Assembly (NCBI RefSeq): GCF_021390575.1
Contig: NZ_JAJEJQ010000001.1
Location: 3,138,501 to 3,202,500, forward strand
Source of the DNA: Paraburkholderia adhaesiva
GTDB taxonomy: Bacteria; Pseudomonadota; Gammaproteobacteria; Burkholderiales; Burkholderiaceae
Length of the DNA stretch: 64,000 bases
Reading direction: 5' to 3'
Shown piece after piece: positions 38,036 through 47,827 of the stretch (positions within the stretch are counted from its first letter, which is position 1; each line of letters begins with the position of its first letter). Both the position numbers and the translations under genes were made by a program. Below the pieces are notes generated by a model that ran no database searches, was not told the origin of the DNA, and saw nothing but the letters and a program-made list of their open reading frames with translations.

Positions 38036-38305
38036 GTGACGCCCGAATCGGTCATGACGCTCGCCCACGAGGCGATGGTCGTCGCGCTGTTGCTCGCGGC
38101 ACCGCTTCTGCTCGTGTCGCTCACCGTCGGTCTTGCGGTCAGCCTCTTCCAGGCGGCCACGCAGATCAACGAATCCACACTTTCGTTCATCCCGAAGCTC
38201 ATCGCGATCGCCGTTACGCTCGTGATCGCCGGCCCGTGGATGCTCACGACGTTGCTCGACTACATGCACCGCATGTTCACGAGCATTCCGCAGATTGCGG
38301 GCTAG
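38036..38305 (+). CDS. fliQ: Flagellar export gate protein FliQ
   Basis: The 89-residue protein has two membrane helices and the FliQ pattern VSLTVGLAVSLFQAATQINE (about 30-49), then LSFIPKLIAIAVTLVIAGPW. Four FliQ copies belong to the export gate. The start is GTG at 38036, supported by AAGGAGAG about 7 bp upstream and by the normal family length. Confidence 0.96.
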   Translation: MTPESVMTLAHEAMVVALLLAAPLLLVSLTVGLAVSLFQAATQINESTLSFIPKLIAIAVTLVIAGPWMLTTLLDYMHRMFTSIPQIAG

Positions 38306-38345
38306 GCGGCGCACGCCGCCGCCCGCCTCCGCGTTTCCCACTGCG

Positions 38346-39137
38346 ATGTTCACGGTCACCTACGCCCAGCTGAACGGCTGGCTCACCGCATTCCTGTGGC
38401 CATTCACGCGCATTCTCGCGCTCATCGCGGCCGCGCCCGTGCTCGGCCACCGCTCGCTGCCGACGCGCGTGAAGATCGGCCTCGCGGGGTTCACCACGCT
38501 GATCGTCGCGCCCACGCTCGGCGCCATGCCGCAGGTCACGGTGTTTTCCGCCGAGGGCGTCTGGATCCTCGCGAACCAGTTTCTGATCGGCATCGCGCTC
38601 GGTTTCGTCATGCAGGTGGTGTTCGCGATCGTGTCCACCGCGGGCGAGTTCATGGGGCTCGGCATGGGCCTCGGCTTCGCCACCTTCTTCGATCCGATGG
38701 CCGCGAGCAACCAGTCGGCGGTCTCGACCGTGATCAACATGTTCGCGATGCTCGCGTTCCTCGTCTTCGACGGCCATCTGCAGATGATCGCGGCGCTCGT
38801 CGCGTCGTTCCAGTCGGTGCCCGTTTCCGCCAATGTTCTCGCGGCGCCCGGCTGGCGCATGCTGGCCGGGTGGGGATCGGTGATCTTCGCTTCGGGCTTG
38901 CTGCTGGCGCTGCCGGTGGTGGTTGCGATGCTCATCACCAACCTCTCGCTCGGCATCCTGAATCGCGCGGCACCGCAGATTGGTATTTTCCAGGTCGGCT
39001 TCGCGGTCACGCTGCTCGCCGGTCTGCTGCTCACCATGCTGATGGTGCCAAACATGATTCCGTATTTCGCGCGGCTGTTCGACAGCGGGATCGAGGAAAT
39101 GGGCCGCGTGGCGGACGCGCTAAGGCCACCGGGGTAA
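38346..39137 (+). CDS. fliR: Flagellar export gate protein FliR
   Basis: The 263-residue membrane protein has six hydrophobic stretches and the FliR patterns FLWPFTRILALIAAAPVLGH, VMQVVFAIVSTAGEFMGLGM and FATFFDPMAASNQS. It completes the FliP5-Q4-R1 export gate. The ATG at 38346 gives the conserved MFTVTYAQLNGW start; an in-frame upstream ATG at 38295 overlaps fliQ and adds basic residues. It is the last gene of fliLMNOPQR. Confidence 0.95.
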   Translation: MFTVTYAQLNGWLTAFLWPFTRILALIAAAPVLGHRSLPTRVKIGLAGFTTLIVAPTLGAMPQVTVFSAEGVWILANQFLIGIALGFVMQVVFAIVSTAGEFMGLGMGLGFATFFDPMAASNQSAVSTVINMFAMLAFLVFDGHLQMIAALVASFQSVPVSANVLAAPGWRMLAGWGSVIFASGLLLALPVVVAMLITNLSLGILNRAAPQIGIFQVGFAVTLLAGLLLTMLMVPNMIPYFARLFDSGIEEMGRVADALRPPG

Positions 39138-39188
39138 GCCGGGTCGAGAGCGGGGACGGGAAATAAGGCAGGAAATCAGGCGAGAAGC

Positions 39189-39217
39189 GTGCGCGGGAAT
39201 CTGAAATGCCCGCGCAC
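39189..39217. terminator. Bidirectional hairpin between fliR and flgL
   Basis: GTGCGCGGG (39189-39197) and CCCGCGCAC (39209-39217) form a perfect 9-bp stem with an 11-nt loop in the 126-bp gap between two convergent operons. No U-tract follows on either strand, so factor-dependent or bidirectional termination is possible but unproven. Confidence 0.5.
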
Positions 39218-39263
39218 AGCAGACAGCGCAGCGCGCATGTCGCGCGCCACGCCCGGGTGAAGA

Positions 39264-40769
39264 TCAGGGATTGAAGTACTGGAACAGCGACAGCGACTGG
39301 GTCTGCGCGAACACCTTCTGCGAGGCCGAAAGCGAGCTCTGAACCTGCGTGTACTGGCTGATCGCCTTCGTCATGTCGACGCTCGTGAGCGTCTGGAGGT
39401 TCGTCGTCACCTGCAGTGCATTCGTCGACGTCACGGTCTGCACCGCCTGCAGTTCCTGCTCGCGTCCGCCTACCGACGCATGGATCGTGACCACGTTGTC
39501 CAGCGAGTTGGTCATCTGGGCGAGTCCCGTCGACAGCGCGTTCTGCATCGTCGCCGTGGCCGTGGCGTTGTCCTGCGCCGGGTTGTTCAGCGCCGCAATC
39601 ATCGTGTCGAGCGTGGCAAACACGTCGGTGTTCCCCGAGTTCGACGCCGGCGTTACCGTGAACGAATCGCCGGTCGCGGGCGTACCCGAAATCGTCGTGT
39701 TCATGCCGCTGCCGAGCGCGATCGTCCCGCCGTCGGTATAGAGATTGGTCACAGGCGCCACAGCCGGGTTCGACGTATCCGTGACGGTTGTGTACATGGA
39801 GCCGCCGGCCTGCGACGCGCTGAACGAATCCCCGGCGTTGGGCGCGCCCGTGATCGTCGTGGTCAGACCGGAACCGAGCGCAATCGCCGCGCCAGCGGTA
39901 TAGGGGGTGGTCACCGGCGCCACGGACGAGTTCGAAGTGTCCGTGACGGTGTAGCTCAAGACACCAGCGACATTCGAGAACGAAACCTGGTAATTGTCGT
40001 TGTTCGTGGTCGCCGTCGAGTTCGTCACCGATATCGCGCCCAGCGTGCCGGTACCGGTGTTGGCAGGACTGGCAGGACCCGCCGTGAGCGCAATCGAGTA
40101 ACTGTCGTTGTTCGTAGCCGCCGACTGGTTCGTGATCGTGACGCTGCCGATCACGCCATTGCCGGTGTTGGTCGATTTACCAGCCGGAACGGGCTGCGAG
40201 CCGAGCGACTGCACGCTCATGAACACCGACGCGCCCGTGTCGCTGACCGGAATATTGCGCGTGCCGGTCACCTGGACCGTGCGCTGGCCAGCGTCGCCGT
40301 TGTACGTGACGCCGCCGCCGGGGTTGTTCGTGAACACCTGAGTGGTGTTCTGGAAGCCCGAGAAAATCGAGTTGCCTTCGCCGTCGGTCGTGTTGGCGAG
40401 CGACATCAGCTCGTTGCGGTAGCCTGCCAGCTGCTTGGACAGGGCTGCGCGGTCGGTGTCGTTCAGCGTCCCGCCCATCGCTTCCTGAATCAGCGAGTTG
40501 ATGCTCTGCATCGTGGTCGTGACGCTCGTGAGCGTGGTGTCCTCGGTCTGGAGCGACGAGAGGGCTGCGGTCTGGTTCGTCGAGTACTGCGTGAGCGTCG
40601 CGCTCGTGGCGGACAGCGTGACAGCCTGCGCCGCGCCGAGGGGGTCGTCGGCGGGATTGGAAATCGCCACGCCCGACGACACCTGCTGTTCGAGCTGGAG
40701 CATCTGGGACTGCTGGTTCTCCATCGTCGCGACGCTGGAGGAATAAAGCTCGGAAGTTGCGATACGCAT
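39264..40769 (-). CDS. flgL: Flagellar hook-filament junction protein FlgL
   Basis: The 501-residue secreted protein has the flagellin-like N-terminal helix MRIATSELYSSSVATMENQQ and C-terminal helix (TQVQSSLSASQKVFAQTQSL). It forms the second junction layer between hook and filament. E. coli FlgL has about 317 residues; the excess lies in the middle, where a module of about 50 residues occurs twice, with TDTSNSSVAPVTTPYTAG then TDTSNPAVAPVTNLYTDG. A G-x-P-x-x-G-D-S-F motif recurs there and also appears in flgK just upstream. Its start lies 11 bp after the flgK stop. Confidence 0.94.
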   Translation of the reverse strand: MRIATSELYSSSVATMENQQSQMLQLEQQVSSGVAISNPADDPLGAAQAVTLSATSATLTQYSTNQTAALSSLQTEDTTLTSVTTTMQSINSLIQEAMGGTLNDTDRAALSKQLAGYRNELMSLANTTDGEGNSIFSGFQNTTQVFTNNPGGGVTYNGDAGQRTVQVTGTRNIPVSDTGASVFMSVQSLGSQPVPAGKSTNTGNGVIGSVTITNQSAATNNDSYSIALTAGPASPANTGTGTLGAISVTNSTATTNNDNYQVSFSNVAGVLSYTVTDTSNSSVAPVTTPYTAGAAIALGSGLTTTITGAPNAGDSFSASQAGGSMYTTVTDTSNPAVAPVTNLYTDGGTIALGSGMNTTISGTPATGDSFTVTPASNSGNTDVFATLDTMIAALNNPAQDNATATATMQNALSTGLAQMTNSLDNVVTIHASVGGREQELQAVQTVTSTNALQVTTNLQTLTSVDMTKAISQYTQVQSSLSASQKVFAQTQSLSLFQYFNP

Positions 40770-40780
40770 GGGTCAGCGCC

Positions 40781-42799
40781 TCACTGGAAAATGCCGATCA
40801 GGGTCTGGAACAGCGAGGCCGCCGTCTGGATCACCTTGCTGTTTGCCTGATAGAGCTGCTGGTACTGCATCAGCTTCGCTGCTTCTTCGTCCAGGTTCAC
40901 GCCCTGGACCGATTGCTGCTGCGAAGTGAGCTGCGTGACGAGCGACTGCTGCGACGTGCTCGATGCCTGAAGCAGCGTCGCCGTGTTGCCGATCGAGTTC
41001 ACGTAGTTCGCGTAGGCGTTCGTCAACGTGGTCGTGCCGTTGAGCACGGTGCTCGACGTGAGGTTCGAGATTGCGAGCGCATTGCGGCCGTCCTGCGTGC
41101 CGCTGGTGTTCGCCGCGATCGTGAACGTGTCGTTGTTCGCCGGCGCGCCGCTCATCGTGAAGCTGACGTTGTTCAGGCCGGTGGTGCCGGTCGGATCGGC
41201 GATGCTAATGGTCCCGCCGGTGCTCGAATCGTAGTTCACGCTGGTCACCGGCGGACCGGCCGCGATCGTCGTCGAGGTCGCCGGCTGGCCCGGCACGGTG
41301 ACCGTGACGACGGTGCCGACCGGGAAGCCCGAGAGCGTACCGATGGTGCCCGCAGCAGGCGCGGTATAGGTGAGCTTGAGCGGCGTGGTCGGGACCGCAT
41401 AGCCGGCCGTGACCGTGCCCTGCGTGACGGTTCCCGTGCCCGCGTTCGCCGTGCCGGCCGACACGAGCACCGGCGAGGCCGCTGCGATGTCCGCCGGGTT
41501 GGTCGTTGCGACCGAGAAGCCGTTGAGCGCGCCCATCGTCGGTTCGATCGAGTACGCGTCGCCGTTGTTCATCGTGCCCGACGTCGTCGTGATCGAGAGG
41601 CCGCCCGCCACGAACGGCGTGGCCGCGCTCGGCGCAGTCGTGGTCGTGCCGGCAACCGTGTTCGTCGTAACGTCGGTCAGCGTGTATGTGCCGGCGTTAT
41701 ACGAGAGCGAGTAGTTGTCCGTGGTCGGCGTCGTCGGGTTGGTCAGCGTCGCCGTCACCACAGCGTTGCCGGTGTTGTTCGCGTAGCCCGAGACCAGCGC
41801 CGAATTCACGTTGAAGAGCGCAGTGCCGCTTGCGCCCGCGAGGTTGATGCCCAGTGCGTTCTGGCCGTTGACCTGTGCCGCGAAGCTCGTCGCGATCGCA
41901 CCGAGCTGCGCTTCGGCCGGATCGAGCGTCTGCGTCAGGAACGAGGTGAGACCGCCGAGCGTACCGCCCTGAATCGCGGCCGAGCCAAGCTGCTGGGGCG
42001 CTGCCGTCGAACCGGGTTGGCCGGCCCACTCGACCTGCAGGTCGGCGGGATTGGTGTTCGACGGACCGGTCGTGAGGTTGTAGTTCTGCGTGCTGACCAC
42101 GAGCGGTTGACCGTTGCCGAGGAACACGCTGTAGCCGCCGCTGTTCTGCACCACCTGCACACCGACCAGTTGCGCGAGGTTCGCCACGGCCTGGTCGCGC
42201 TGGTCTTCCAGCTGGAGCGGCTGCTGGCCCGACGAACTGGCGGCCGTGATCTGCGCGTTCAGTTGCGCGATCTGCTTCGAGTAGGTGTTGACCTGCGTGA
42301 CCGCTTCGGTGATCTGCGTGTTCACGCTCGTACGCATTGCATCGTACTGCTGGCCGGCGGAATTGAGCTGGTCGGCGAGCGTCTGTGCATCGGAGAGCGC
42401 GGTCTGGCGCACTGCCGTATCGGCCGGCGCATTCGCGACATTCTGCAGTCCCGAGAAGAACCCCGAGATCGACGTGGCGATACCCGAAGTCGGGCTGCCG
42501 ACGAGATTCGCGAGCTGCTGCGCGAGGGTTTGCGAAGCCGTCAGCGAGCTGTTCGTGGACGTCGCGTTGTTGAGCTGCGTCGTCAGATACTGGCTATAGG
42601 CACGCTGGATCGTCGTCGTGCTGACGCCGTTGCCGAGATAGCCCGAACCCATGTTCTGGCCGTTCGCCTCGGCGTAAACGGGCGATTCAACGGTATAGCC
42701 GGCAGTGGTCGAGTTGCTGATGTTCTCGCTCGACGTTGCGATGCCGAGATTCGCTGCCTGCAAACCGCTCAAACCGATCGAGAAAATATTCGTGGTCAT
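40781..42799 (-). CDS. flgK: Flagellar hook-filament junction protein FlgK
   Basis: The 672-residue protein starts with the FlgK rod-type motif (MTTNIFSIGLSGLQAANLGI) and LSTTSENIS-like ATSSENISNSTTAGYTVESP. It ends in the conserved NLDEEAAKLMQYQQLYQANS and SLFQTLIGIF. It is the first junction layer on the hook. It is about 120 residues longer than the E. coli protein because of a Gly/Thr-rich middle with NNDNY/PTTDNYSLSY-type and GAPANNDTFTI modules. A sigma-28 promoter lies about 60 bp upstream, and flgL follows on the same transcript. Confidence 0.95.
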   Translation of the reverse strand: MTTNIFSIGLSGLQAANLGIATSSENISNSTTAGYTVESPVYAEANGQNMGSGYLGNGVSTTTIQRAYSQYLTTQLNNATSTNSSLTASQTLAQQLANLVGSPTSGIATSISGFFSGLQNVANAPADTAVRQTALSDAQTLADQLNSAGQQYDAMRTSVNTQITEAVTQVNTYSKQIAQLNAQITAASSSGQQPLQLEDQRDQAVANLAQLVGVQVVQNSGGYSVFLGNGQPLVVSTQNYNLTTGPSNTNPADLQVEWAGQPGSTAAPQQLGSAAIQGGTLGGLTSFLTQTLDPAEAQLGAIATSFAAQVNGQNALGINLAGASGTALFNVNSALVSGYANNTGNAVVTATLTNPTTPTTDNYSLSYNAGTYTLTDVTTNTVAGTTTTAPSAATPFVAGGLSITTTSGTMNNGDAYSIEPTMGALNGFSVATTNPADIAAASPVLVSAGTANAGTGTVTQGTVTAGYAVPTTPLKLTYTAPAAGTIGTLSGFPVGTVVTVTVPGQPATSTTIAAGPPVTSVNYDSSTGGTISIADPTGTTGLNNVSFTMSGAPANNDTFTIAANTSGTQDGRNALAISNLTSSTVLNGTTTLTNAYANYVNSIGNTATLLQASSTSQQSLVTQLTSQQQSVQGVNLDEEAAKLMQYQQLYQANSKVIQTAASLFQTLIGIFQ

Positions 42800-42857
42800 G
42801 CGTGATCCTCGTAAACGTCCCTCCGCCCATGGCGGCCGCGTGGGTGCACTCTCCCGT

Positions 42858-42884
42858 ATAACGGCAGAACGTCGCGAAAATTGA
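42858..42884 (-). promoter_or_regulatory. Sigma-28 (FliA) promoter of flgKL
   Basis: On the minus strand TCAA (42884-42881) is followed after 15 bp by GCCGTTAT (42865-42858), close to TAAA-N15-GCCGATAA. It lies about 60 bp upstream of flgK, so the flgK-flgL pair should be expressed late, with or after filament genes. Confidence 0.68.
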
Positions 42885-43032
42885 GTATCTGGTTAAGTGG
42901 AAAACGTTTGGCAGGGAGGGGGTGCGCTGCGCCGCCCGCACGGGGCAGCGCGAAGCAGAGCTCAAAGCAGAGTTCGATGCAGAGCGCGACACATCGCCCC
43001 GCCCTGCGGCACGGCGCAGGGGCGTGGCGGTG

Positions 43033-43788
43033 TCAGGCGCGCGCGAGCGCGCGACGCTTCATTTCGACCTGCGTGATATAGCGCTGCAGGCTGTTTTCGG
43101 TCGAGCCGGGCAACGATACGAAGCGCATGCCGAGGTGATAGCGACGCTCACCGTTGGGCAGATCGATGAAGCGCACGGCGGCCAGCGCGAGATCGACGCG
43201 CAGTTTGCCGTAAGTACGCAGATCGACTTCGACGTCATCCAGCACCGTACCTGCGGGGAGCGCTCCCGCACGCGGGTCAGTCGTGCGCAAGCCGAGGCCG
43301 CCGAGCGACACGTCGTGCACGTCGAACGCGAACGCCGAGCCGTCGGGCAGCGTACCGTGGGCGCGGCACGGATCGACCACGGGCGTGTCGACGCGAAAAT
43401 ACTCGCGGCGCTGGATGTAATAGAGCACCTCGGGGAACGACGCGACAAACGCGGGCCGCCCTTCGAAGTCGGTGCGGCGCGGCGTGCTCGTGCTGAACTC
43501 CACGCGCACGCCGTCCGGCGACGCGAGGAAGTGGCATTCCGGGCTTTCGAGCACGCGCTCGTTCTGCTCGGGGAGCGCGCCCCAGTCGAACACGAACGTA
43601 TGCTCGCGCGTATTCACGGCGAGGATGCGGGTGACGATTTGTCCGCCGCGGTGCTGGAGCGTCAGGAAGTCGCCGCGGTTGACGAGGTTGCGCAGCTGCA
43701 CGCCCACCTCGAGCGGATTGCGTCGGGCGTACTCGGGGGTATCTTCCCCTTCCGCCTGCTCCTGTTGATTCGTCTGAACGGTATTCAT
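43033..43788 (-). CDS. ycgR: YcgR-type flagellar brake protein (PilZ domain)
   Basis: The 251-residue protein has the YcgR N-terminal domain (about 20-120) and a PilZ domain with both c-di-GMP-binding elements: R128-x-x-x-R132 in RREYFR and D159-x-S161-x-x-G164 in DVSLGG. On binding c-di-GMP such proteins slow or bias the motor at FliG/MotA. The ATG at 43788 is chosen because homology begins there; an in-frame start at 43836 adds 16 basic residues. A sigma-28 promoter lies about 110 bp upstream, fitting a late motility gene between flgK and flgJ. Confidence 0.9.
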   Translation of the reverse strand: MNTVQTNQQEQAEGEDTPEYARRNPLEVGVQLRNLVNRGDFLTLQHRGGQIVTRILAVNTREHTFVFDWGALPEQNERVLESPECHFLASPDGVRVEFSTSTPRRTDFEGRPAFVASFPEVLYYIQRREYFRVDTPVVDPCRAHGTLPDGSAFAFDVHDVSLGGLGLRTTDPRAGALPAGTVLDDVEVDLRTYGKLRVDLALAAVRFIDLPNGERRYHLGMRFVSLPGSTENSLQRYITQVEMKRRALARA

Positions 43789-43850
43789 CGGCCTGCCGGT
43801 ATTTCGTGGACGTGCCAGCGCGCGTGAGACGGACATAACGCGCGCCGTCC

Positions 43851-43868
43851 GGGCGGCACACGCCGCCC
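43851..43868 (-). other. 5'-UTR hairpin of ycgR
   Basis: GGGCGGC-ACAC-GCCGCCC is a perfect 7-bp stem with a 4-nt loop between the sigma-28 promoter and the ycgR start. It would be the first structure in the transcript and could affect stability or translation; this is inferred. Confidence 0.5.
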
Positions 43869-43893
43869 CTAGTACTTATCCATCTCGTCTGCA

Positions 43894-43920
43894 TTAGCGG
43901 CAGAGCAGCGGGAAAGTTTA
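43894..43920 (-). promoter_or_regulatory. Sigma-28 (FliA) promoter of ycgR
   Basis: On the minus strand TAAA (43920-43917) with ACTTT following, a spacer of 15 bp, then GCCGCTAA (43901-43894). One base differs from GCCGATAA and the spacing equals the enteric FliA consensus. It points at ycgR. Confidence 0.75.
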
Positions 43921-44056
43921 GGGGTTTGTCTTAAAAATATTCCGGGCGAGCGCCGGCCGCCGCTGCTGTGCGGCCGATGACATGGATGCTGTGGATTGTG
44001 CGGATGCTGCGGATTTCGCGGTTCAGTCGCGAACGGCGGTGTTGCGCGTGCCAGTC

Positions 44057-45055
44057 TCAGGTCATGCGCTGCATGATCGTCATGAGCTTCTTCGCGTAGT
44101 GCGGATCGGTGGCGTAGCCCGCCCGCTGCATGCCCTGCGCGAAACCTTCGGCGCTGTGCGAGCCGTTGATAACCGAGGCGTAACGCGGGTTGCTCTTGAG
44201 CAGGTTCGCGTAGTCGGTCATCGCGTCCTCGTACGAATCGTAGGCGCGGAACTTCTCCACCACGTGACGCGGCTCGCCGTTCACGTATTCGGTCGTGACA
44301 GTCGATACGGTCTTGCCCGTCCAGTCCTTCGATGCCTTGATGCCGAAGACGTTGTGGCTGGACGTGCCGTCCGCCTTGCGGATCTCGCGCTTGCCCCAGC
44401 CCGATTCGAGCGCGGCCTGACCGATGATGAAGCGCGCGGGGATGCCCGTGCTCGCGCTCGTCTGTTGCGCGGAGTTCGCGAGTTTATCGACGAACGCCTG
44501 CGCGTCGGCGTCGCCGTTGTTGCGCAGTGCGGGCATGAGCGCGCCGTTGGCGCCGTAGCCCTTGCCGTTCGTCAGCGAGCCGTTCGCGGATGCATTGCCG
44601 TACGCGCGGCCGAGCGCGCTCAGCATCGCCTGGTTGCCGGCGTTGCCGCTCGCGCCGGAGCCCGCAAGGCCCGATAGCGTGTTGGCGATGCCACCCGTGC
44701 CCTGGGCGCCGTCCGCGCCTTGTGCTGCATCGCCGCCCATGCTGCGCGTGAGCTGCTTGAGCATCGCGTTCGCGAGGCCGATGCCCTTGTTCGACATCTG
44801 CTGCGAAAGCTGCTGGTCGAGCATCGACTGGAACTGGTCGCCGTCGTGCGAGTCGAGCGGGCCGTCGTTGGGCGTCGCGTCGCGCATGCTCTTGAGCATC
44901 ATCTGCGTGAACACCGCGTCGAACTGCTTGGCCGCCATCTTTACGCCCTGCTGCGGCGATGCATTTGCAGCAGCACGCATCGCGTCGAAACCCTGGACGT
45001 CGAGCGCAAAGCGGTTAGTGATGTCGAGGCTGTTGCCGATCTTCGAGTTGTCCAT
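44057..45055 (-). CDS. flgJ: Flagellar rod-cap protein and peptidoglycan hydrolase FlgJ
   Basis: The 332-residue protein has the rod-capping N-terminal domain (AAKQFDAVFTQMMLKSMRDA near 40-60) and a C-terminal beta-N-acetylglucosaminidase domain with IPARFIIGQAALESGWGKRE near 204-223, where the glutamate is catalytic. It also has HNVFGIKASKDWTGKTV. It opens the peptidoglycan for the growing rod in the periplasm. A Gly/Ala/Asn linker (about 110-180) joins the domains. It follows flgI by 10 bp. Confidence 0.96.
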   Translation of the reverse strand: MDNSKIGNSLDITNRFALDVQGFDAMRAAANASPQQGVKMAAKQFDAVFTQMMLKSMRDATPNDGPLDSHDGDQFQSMLDQQLSQQMSNKGIGLANAMLKQLTRSMGGDAAQGADGAQGTGGIANTLSGLAGSGASGNAGNQAMLSALGRAYGNASANGSLTNGKGYGANGALMPALRNNGDADAQAFVDKLANSAQQTSASTGIPARFIIGQAALESGWGKREIRKADGTSSHNVFGIKASKDWTGKTVSTVTTEYVNGEPRHVVEKFRAYDSYEDAMTDYANLLKSNPRYASVINGSHSAEGFAQGMQRAGYATDPHYAKKLMTIMQRMT

Positions 45056-45065
45056 CGTGCGGTCC

Positions 45066-46265
45066 TTAGATGATTTCGAGGTCGGCGCGCAATGCGCCCG
45101 CCGCCTTCATCGCCTGCAGGATCGACATGAGATCTGCCGGCGTCGCGCCAAGCGCGTTAAGCGCCTTCACGACTTCGGCGAGATTGGCGCCCGCCGTCAC
45201 GAGTTTCAGCGATCCGTTGTCCTGCTTCATCTGGATCTGCGACTGGCGCGCCGTCACAGTGTTGCCATTCGAGAACGCGCCCGGCTGGCTCACCACCGTC
45301 TGCGTGTTCACGACGACGGAGAGGTTGCCGTGCGCCACCGCGCAGCTTTGCAACGTCACCATCTGGTTCATCACGATCGAGCCCGTGCGCGCGTTGAGGA
45401 TCACCTTCGCCGCCGCCTGTGCCGGGCGCACATCGAGGTTCTGGATCTGCGCGATGAAGCTGACCTGCGCCCCTGGATCGGAAGGGCCGTGGACCTGGAT
45501 CGTACGGCCGTCGAGCGGTGTCGCCGTGCCGGGGCCGAACATGTTGTTGACCGCCGCCACGATGCGCTGCGTCGTGTCGTAGTCCATGTCATTGACTTCC
45601 ATCTGCAGCATGCCGCTTTGCTGCGTTACCGTCGTCGGCACCGAGCGTTCGATGATCGCGCCGCCCGAGATACGCCCCGCGGCTAGCTGGTTCACCTGCA
45701 CGCGGCTGCCGTTGGCCGACGCACCCGCGCCGCCCACCGCCACGTTGCCCTGCGCGAGCGCGTACACCTGGCCGTCCGCGCCCTTGAGCGGCGTGAGCAG
45801 CAGGGTGCCGCCGCGAATGCTCTTCGCGTTCGCGAGCGACGACACGGTGATATCGATCGCCTCGCCCGGCCGCGCGAACGGCGGCAGCGTCGCCGTCACC
45901 ATCACGGCGGCGACGTTCTTGAGCTGCATGTTCGTGAGCGGCGACGTGGTGCTGTTCGCGCTCGACGTGTTGTTGATCGAGATGCCGAGGTTCGCGAGCA
46001 TATTCGCGAGCGTCTGCGTCGTGAACGGCGCCTGGGTCGTCTGGTCGCCGGTGCCGTCGAGGCCCACGACGAGGCCGTAGCCGATGAGCGGGTTGTCGCG
46101 CACGCCCTGGAACGCGACGAGATCCTTCACGCGTTCGGCGCGCGCCGGGCTCGCGAACGTGAGCAGCGCTGCGCCCGCGAACAGGCAGCCGAGCACCACA
46201 CCGAGCGCGGTGAGCACATCTTTCAGGCGCGTGCGGCGCGACTGCTTAAAGCGGATTTTCACCAT
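45066..46265 (-). CDS. flgI: Flagellar P-ring protein FlgI
   Basis: The 399-residue protein has a Sec signal peptide with a long hydrophobic core (about 18-43, ending SPARA). The FlgI body follows: [38 protein letters not shown] and the conserved C-terminal [20 protein letters not shown]. It polymerises in the periplasm as the P-ring with the aid of FlgA. It overlaps flgH by 7 bp. Confidence 0.97.
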   Translation of the reverse strand: MVKIRFKQSRRTRLKDVLTALGVVLGCLFAGAALLTFASPARAERVKDLVAFQGVRDNPLIGYGLVVGLDGTGDQTTQAPFTTQTLANMLANLGISINNTSSANSTTSPLTNMQLKNVAAVMVTATLPPFARPGEAIDITVSSLANAKSIRGGTLLLTPLKGADGQVYALAQGNVAVGGAGASANGSRVQVNQLAAGRISGGAIIERSVPTTVTQQSGMLQMEVNDMDYDTTQRIVAAVNNMFGPGTATPLDGRTIQVHGPSDPGAQVSFIAQIQNLDVRPAQAAAKVILNARTGSIVMNQMVTLQSCAVAHGNLSVVVNTQTVVSQPGAFSNGNTVTARQSQIQMKQDNGSLKLVTAGANLAEVVKALNALGATPADLMSILQAMKAAGALRADLEII

Positions 46266-46960
46266 GGCGCGATGTTCAGGAAAAAGCGTTGCAGCCAGCC
46301 CATGGTCTCGGCTTCGTTGATGACGCCCTTGGCCGAGTATTCGATACGCGCGTCGGCGACATCGGTGGACAGCACGGAGTTGTCTCCGGCAACGGTGTTC
46401 GGATTGACGACGCCCGAGAAACGCACGTACTCGTTACCCTGATTGATGAGCATCTGCTTCTCGCCGGACACGAGGAGATTGCCGTTGGGCAGCACGTTCG
46501 TCACGGTCACGGTGATCACGCCGTTGAACGTGTTCGAGGCGTTGGCGCCGCCCGTGGCGTCAAACTGGTTCGCGCCGTTCGCGGACAGATTCATGCGCGA
46601 AAAAAGGCCCGGCGCGAAGCTCGCAATCGGCACGGCAAAACTCGTGCTGCCGCCGCGCTTGGTGTTCGCGCCGGAGGACTTCTGCGCGTTGATGTTTTCG
46701 GCGATCACGATCGTCAGGATGTCGCCGGTGTTGCGCGGACGCTGGTCTTCGAACAGCGGGCGTCCTGCGTAGCCGGGATTGAAGATCGAGCCAGGCGAGC
46801 TGTTGATGGGCGGTGGCGGCGGCACAGCCGTCATCGGCTGCTGCGTAATCGGCTTATGTTCGGGGAAATACGCGCAGCCGCCGAGCGCGAGCATGCCGGC
46901 GAGCGCCGTCATGGCCACAAGGGCCACTGCGCGCGTGCGATGTTTGATTCGTCCGGCCAT
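46259..46960 (-). CDS. flgH: Flagellar L-ring lipoprotein FlgH
   Basis: The 233-residue protein has a lipoprotein signal with lipobox LALGGC near residue 27, and the FlgH motifs [20 protein letters not shown] and [18 protein letters not shown]. The lipid-modified cysteine anchors the L-ring in the outer membrane. The ATG at 46960 is chosen; a GTG at 46969 would add three residues and cannot be excluded. It overlaps flgI. Confidence 0.95.
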   Translation of the reverse strand: MAGRIKHRTRAVALVAMTALAGMLALGGCAYFPEHKPITQQPMTAVPPPPPINSSPGSIFNPGYAGRPLFEDQRPRNTGDILTIVIAENINAQKSSGANTKRGGSTSFAVPIASFAPGLFSRMNLSANGANQFDATGGANASNTFNGVITVTVTNVLPNGNLLVSGEKQMLINQGNEYVRFSGVVNPNTVAGDNSVLSTDVADARIEYSAKGVINEAETMGWLQRFFLNIAPW

Positions 46961-46990
46961 GCTGGTCACCGCCTCAATTCCGTGCCTGAC

Positions 46991-47779
46991 TTAAACCTGC
47001 ATCTGCGTGAGCGTCTGCAGCATCTGATCCGACGTATTGACGGCCTTGCTGTTGATTTCGTACGCGCGCTGGGTCTGGATCATGTTGACGAGCTCTTGCA
47101 CGACGTTCACGTTCGACGCTTCGATGTAGCCCTGGTTGAGCGTGCCCGAGCCGTTCAGGCCCGGCGTCGTGATCGTGGGCGCACCCGACGAAGCCGTTTC
47201 CGACACCAGGTTCTCACCGTTCGACTGCAGGCCGGCCGGGTTGATGAACATCGCGAGCTGCAGCGAACCGATCGTCGTGGTGGCGCTCGATCCAGCCGTC
47301 GTGACCGTGACCACGCCGTCGCTGCCAACGGTCAGCGAGGTGGCGTTCGCGGGCACCGTGATCTGCGGGATCACCGGATAACCGCTCGCCGTCACAAGCT
47401 GGCCCTGAGCGTTGGTCTGGAACGAGCCGTCACGCGTGTACTGGGTCGTGCCGTCCGGCATCTGAACCTGGAAGAAGCCCGCGCCGTTGATGGCGAGGTC
47501 CTTCGAGTTGCCGGTCTGCTGCAGGTTGCCCTGCGTGTAGAGGCGTTCGGTCGCGATCTGCTGCACGCCGGTACCGATCTGGCTGCCCGAGGGCAGTTCG
47601 GTTTGCTGCGTGGAGTTCGCGCCCGGCTGACGCAGCGTCTGGTACATCAGGTCCTCGAACACGGCGCGCGAGCCCTTGAAGCCGGTGGTGCTCACGTTCG
47701 CGAGGTTGTTCGAGATCACGTCCATCTGCGCCTGCTGTGCGTTCATGCCGGTAGCGGCGATGTAGAGCGATCGGTTCAT
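46991..47779 (-). CDS. flgG: Flagellar distal rod protein FlgG
   Basis: The 262-residue protein starts [20 protein letters not shown] and has the rod-family motif [20 protein letters not shown]. The C-terminal [20 protein letters not shown] and [18 protein letters not shown] are typical of FlgG. It forms the distal rod that crosses the P- and L-rings. Length equals the family norm of 260-262. Confidence 0.97.
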   Translation of the reverse strand: MNRSLYIAATGMNAQQAQMDVISNNLANVSTTGFKGSRAVFEDLMYQTLRQPGANSTQQTELPSGSQIGTGVQQIATERLYTQGNLQQTGNSKDLAINGAGFFQVQMPDGTTQYTRDGSFQTNAQGQLVTASGYPVIPQITVPANATSLTVGSDGVVTVTTAGSSATTTIGSLQLAMFINPAGLQSNGENLVSETASSGAPTITTPGLNGSGTLNQGYIEASNVNVVQELVNMIQTQRAYEINSKAVNTSDQMLQTLTQMQV

Positions 47780-47827
47780 GGTGTTTCTCTCCCCGTTGGC
47801 CCGGCGCGTGGCGCGAGCCGTCTATTC

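Noticed and set aside
40757-42805. A 682-codon open frame antisense to flgK
   Set aside because: High GC leaves long open antisense frames. This one is Arg/His-rich with no family motif, and the opposite strand encodes a complete FlgK.
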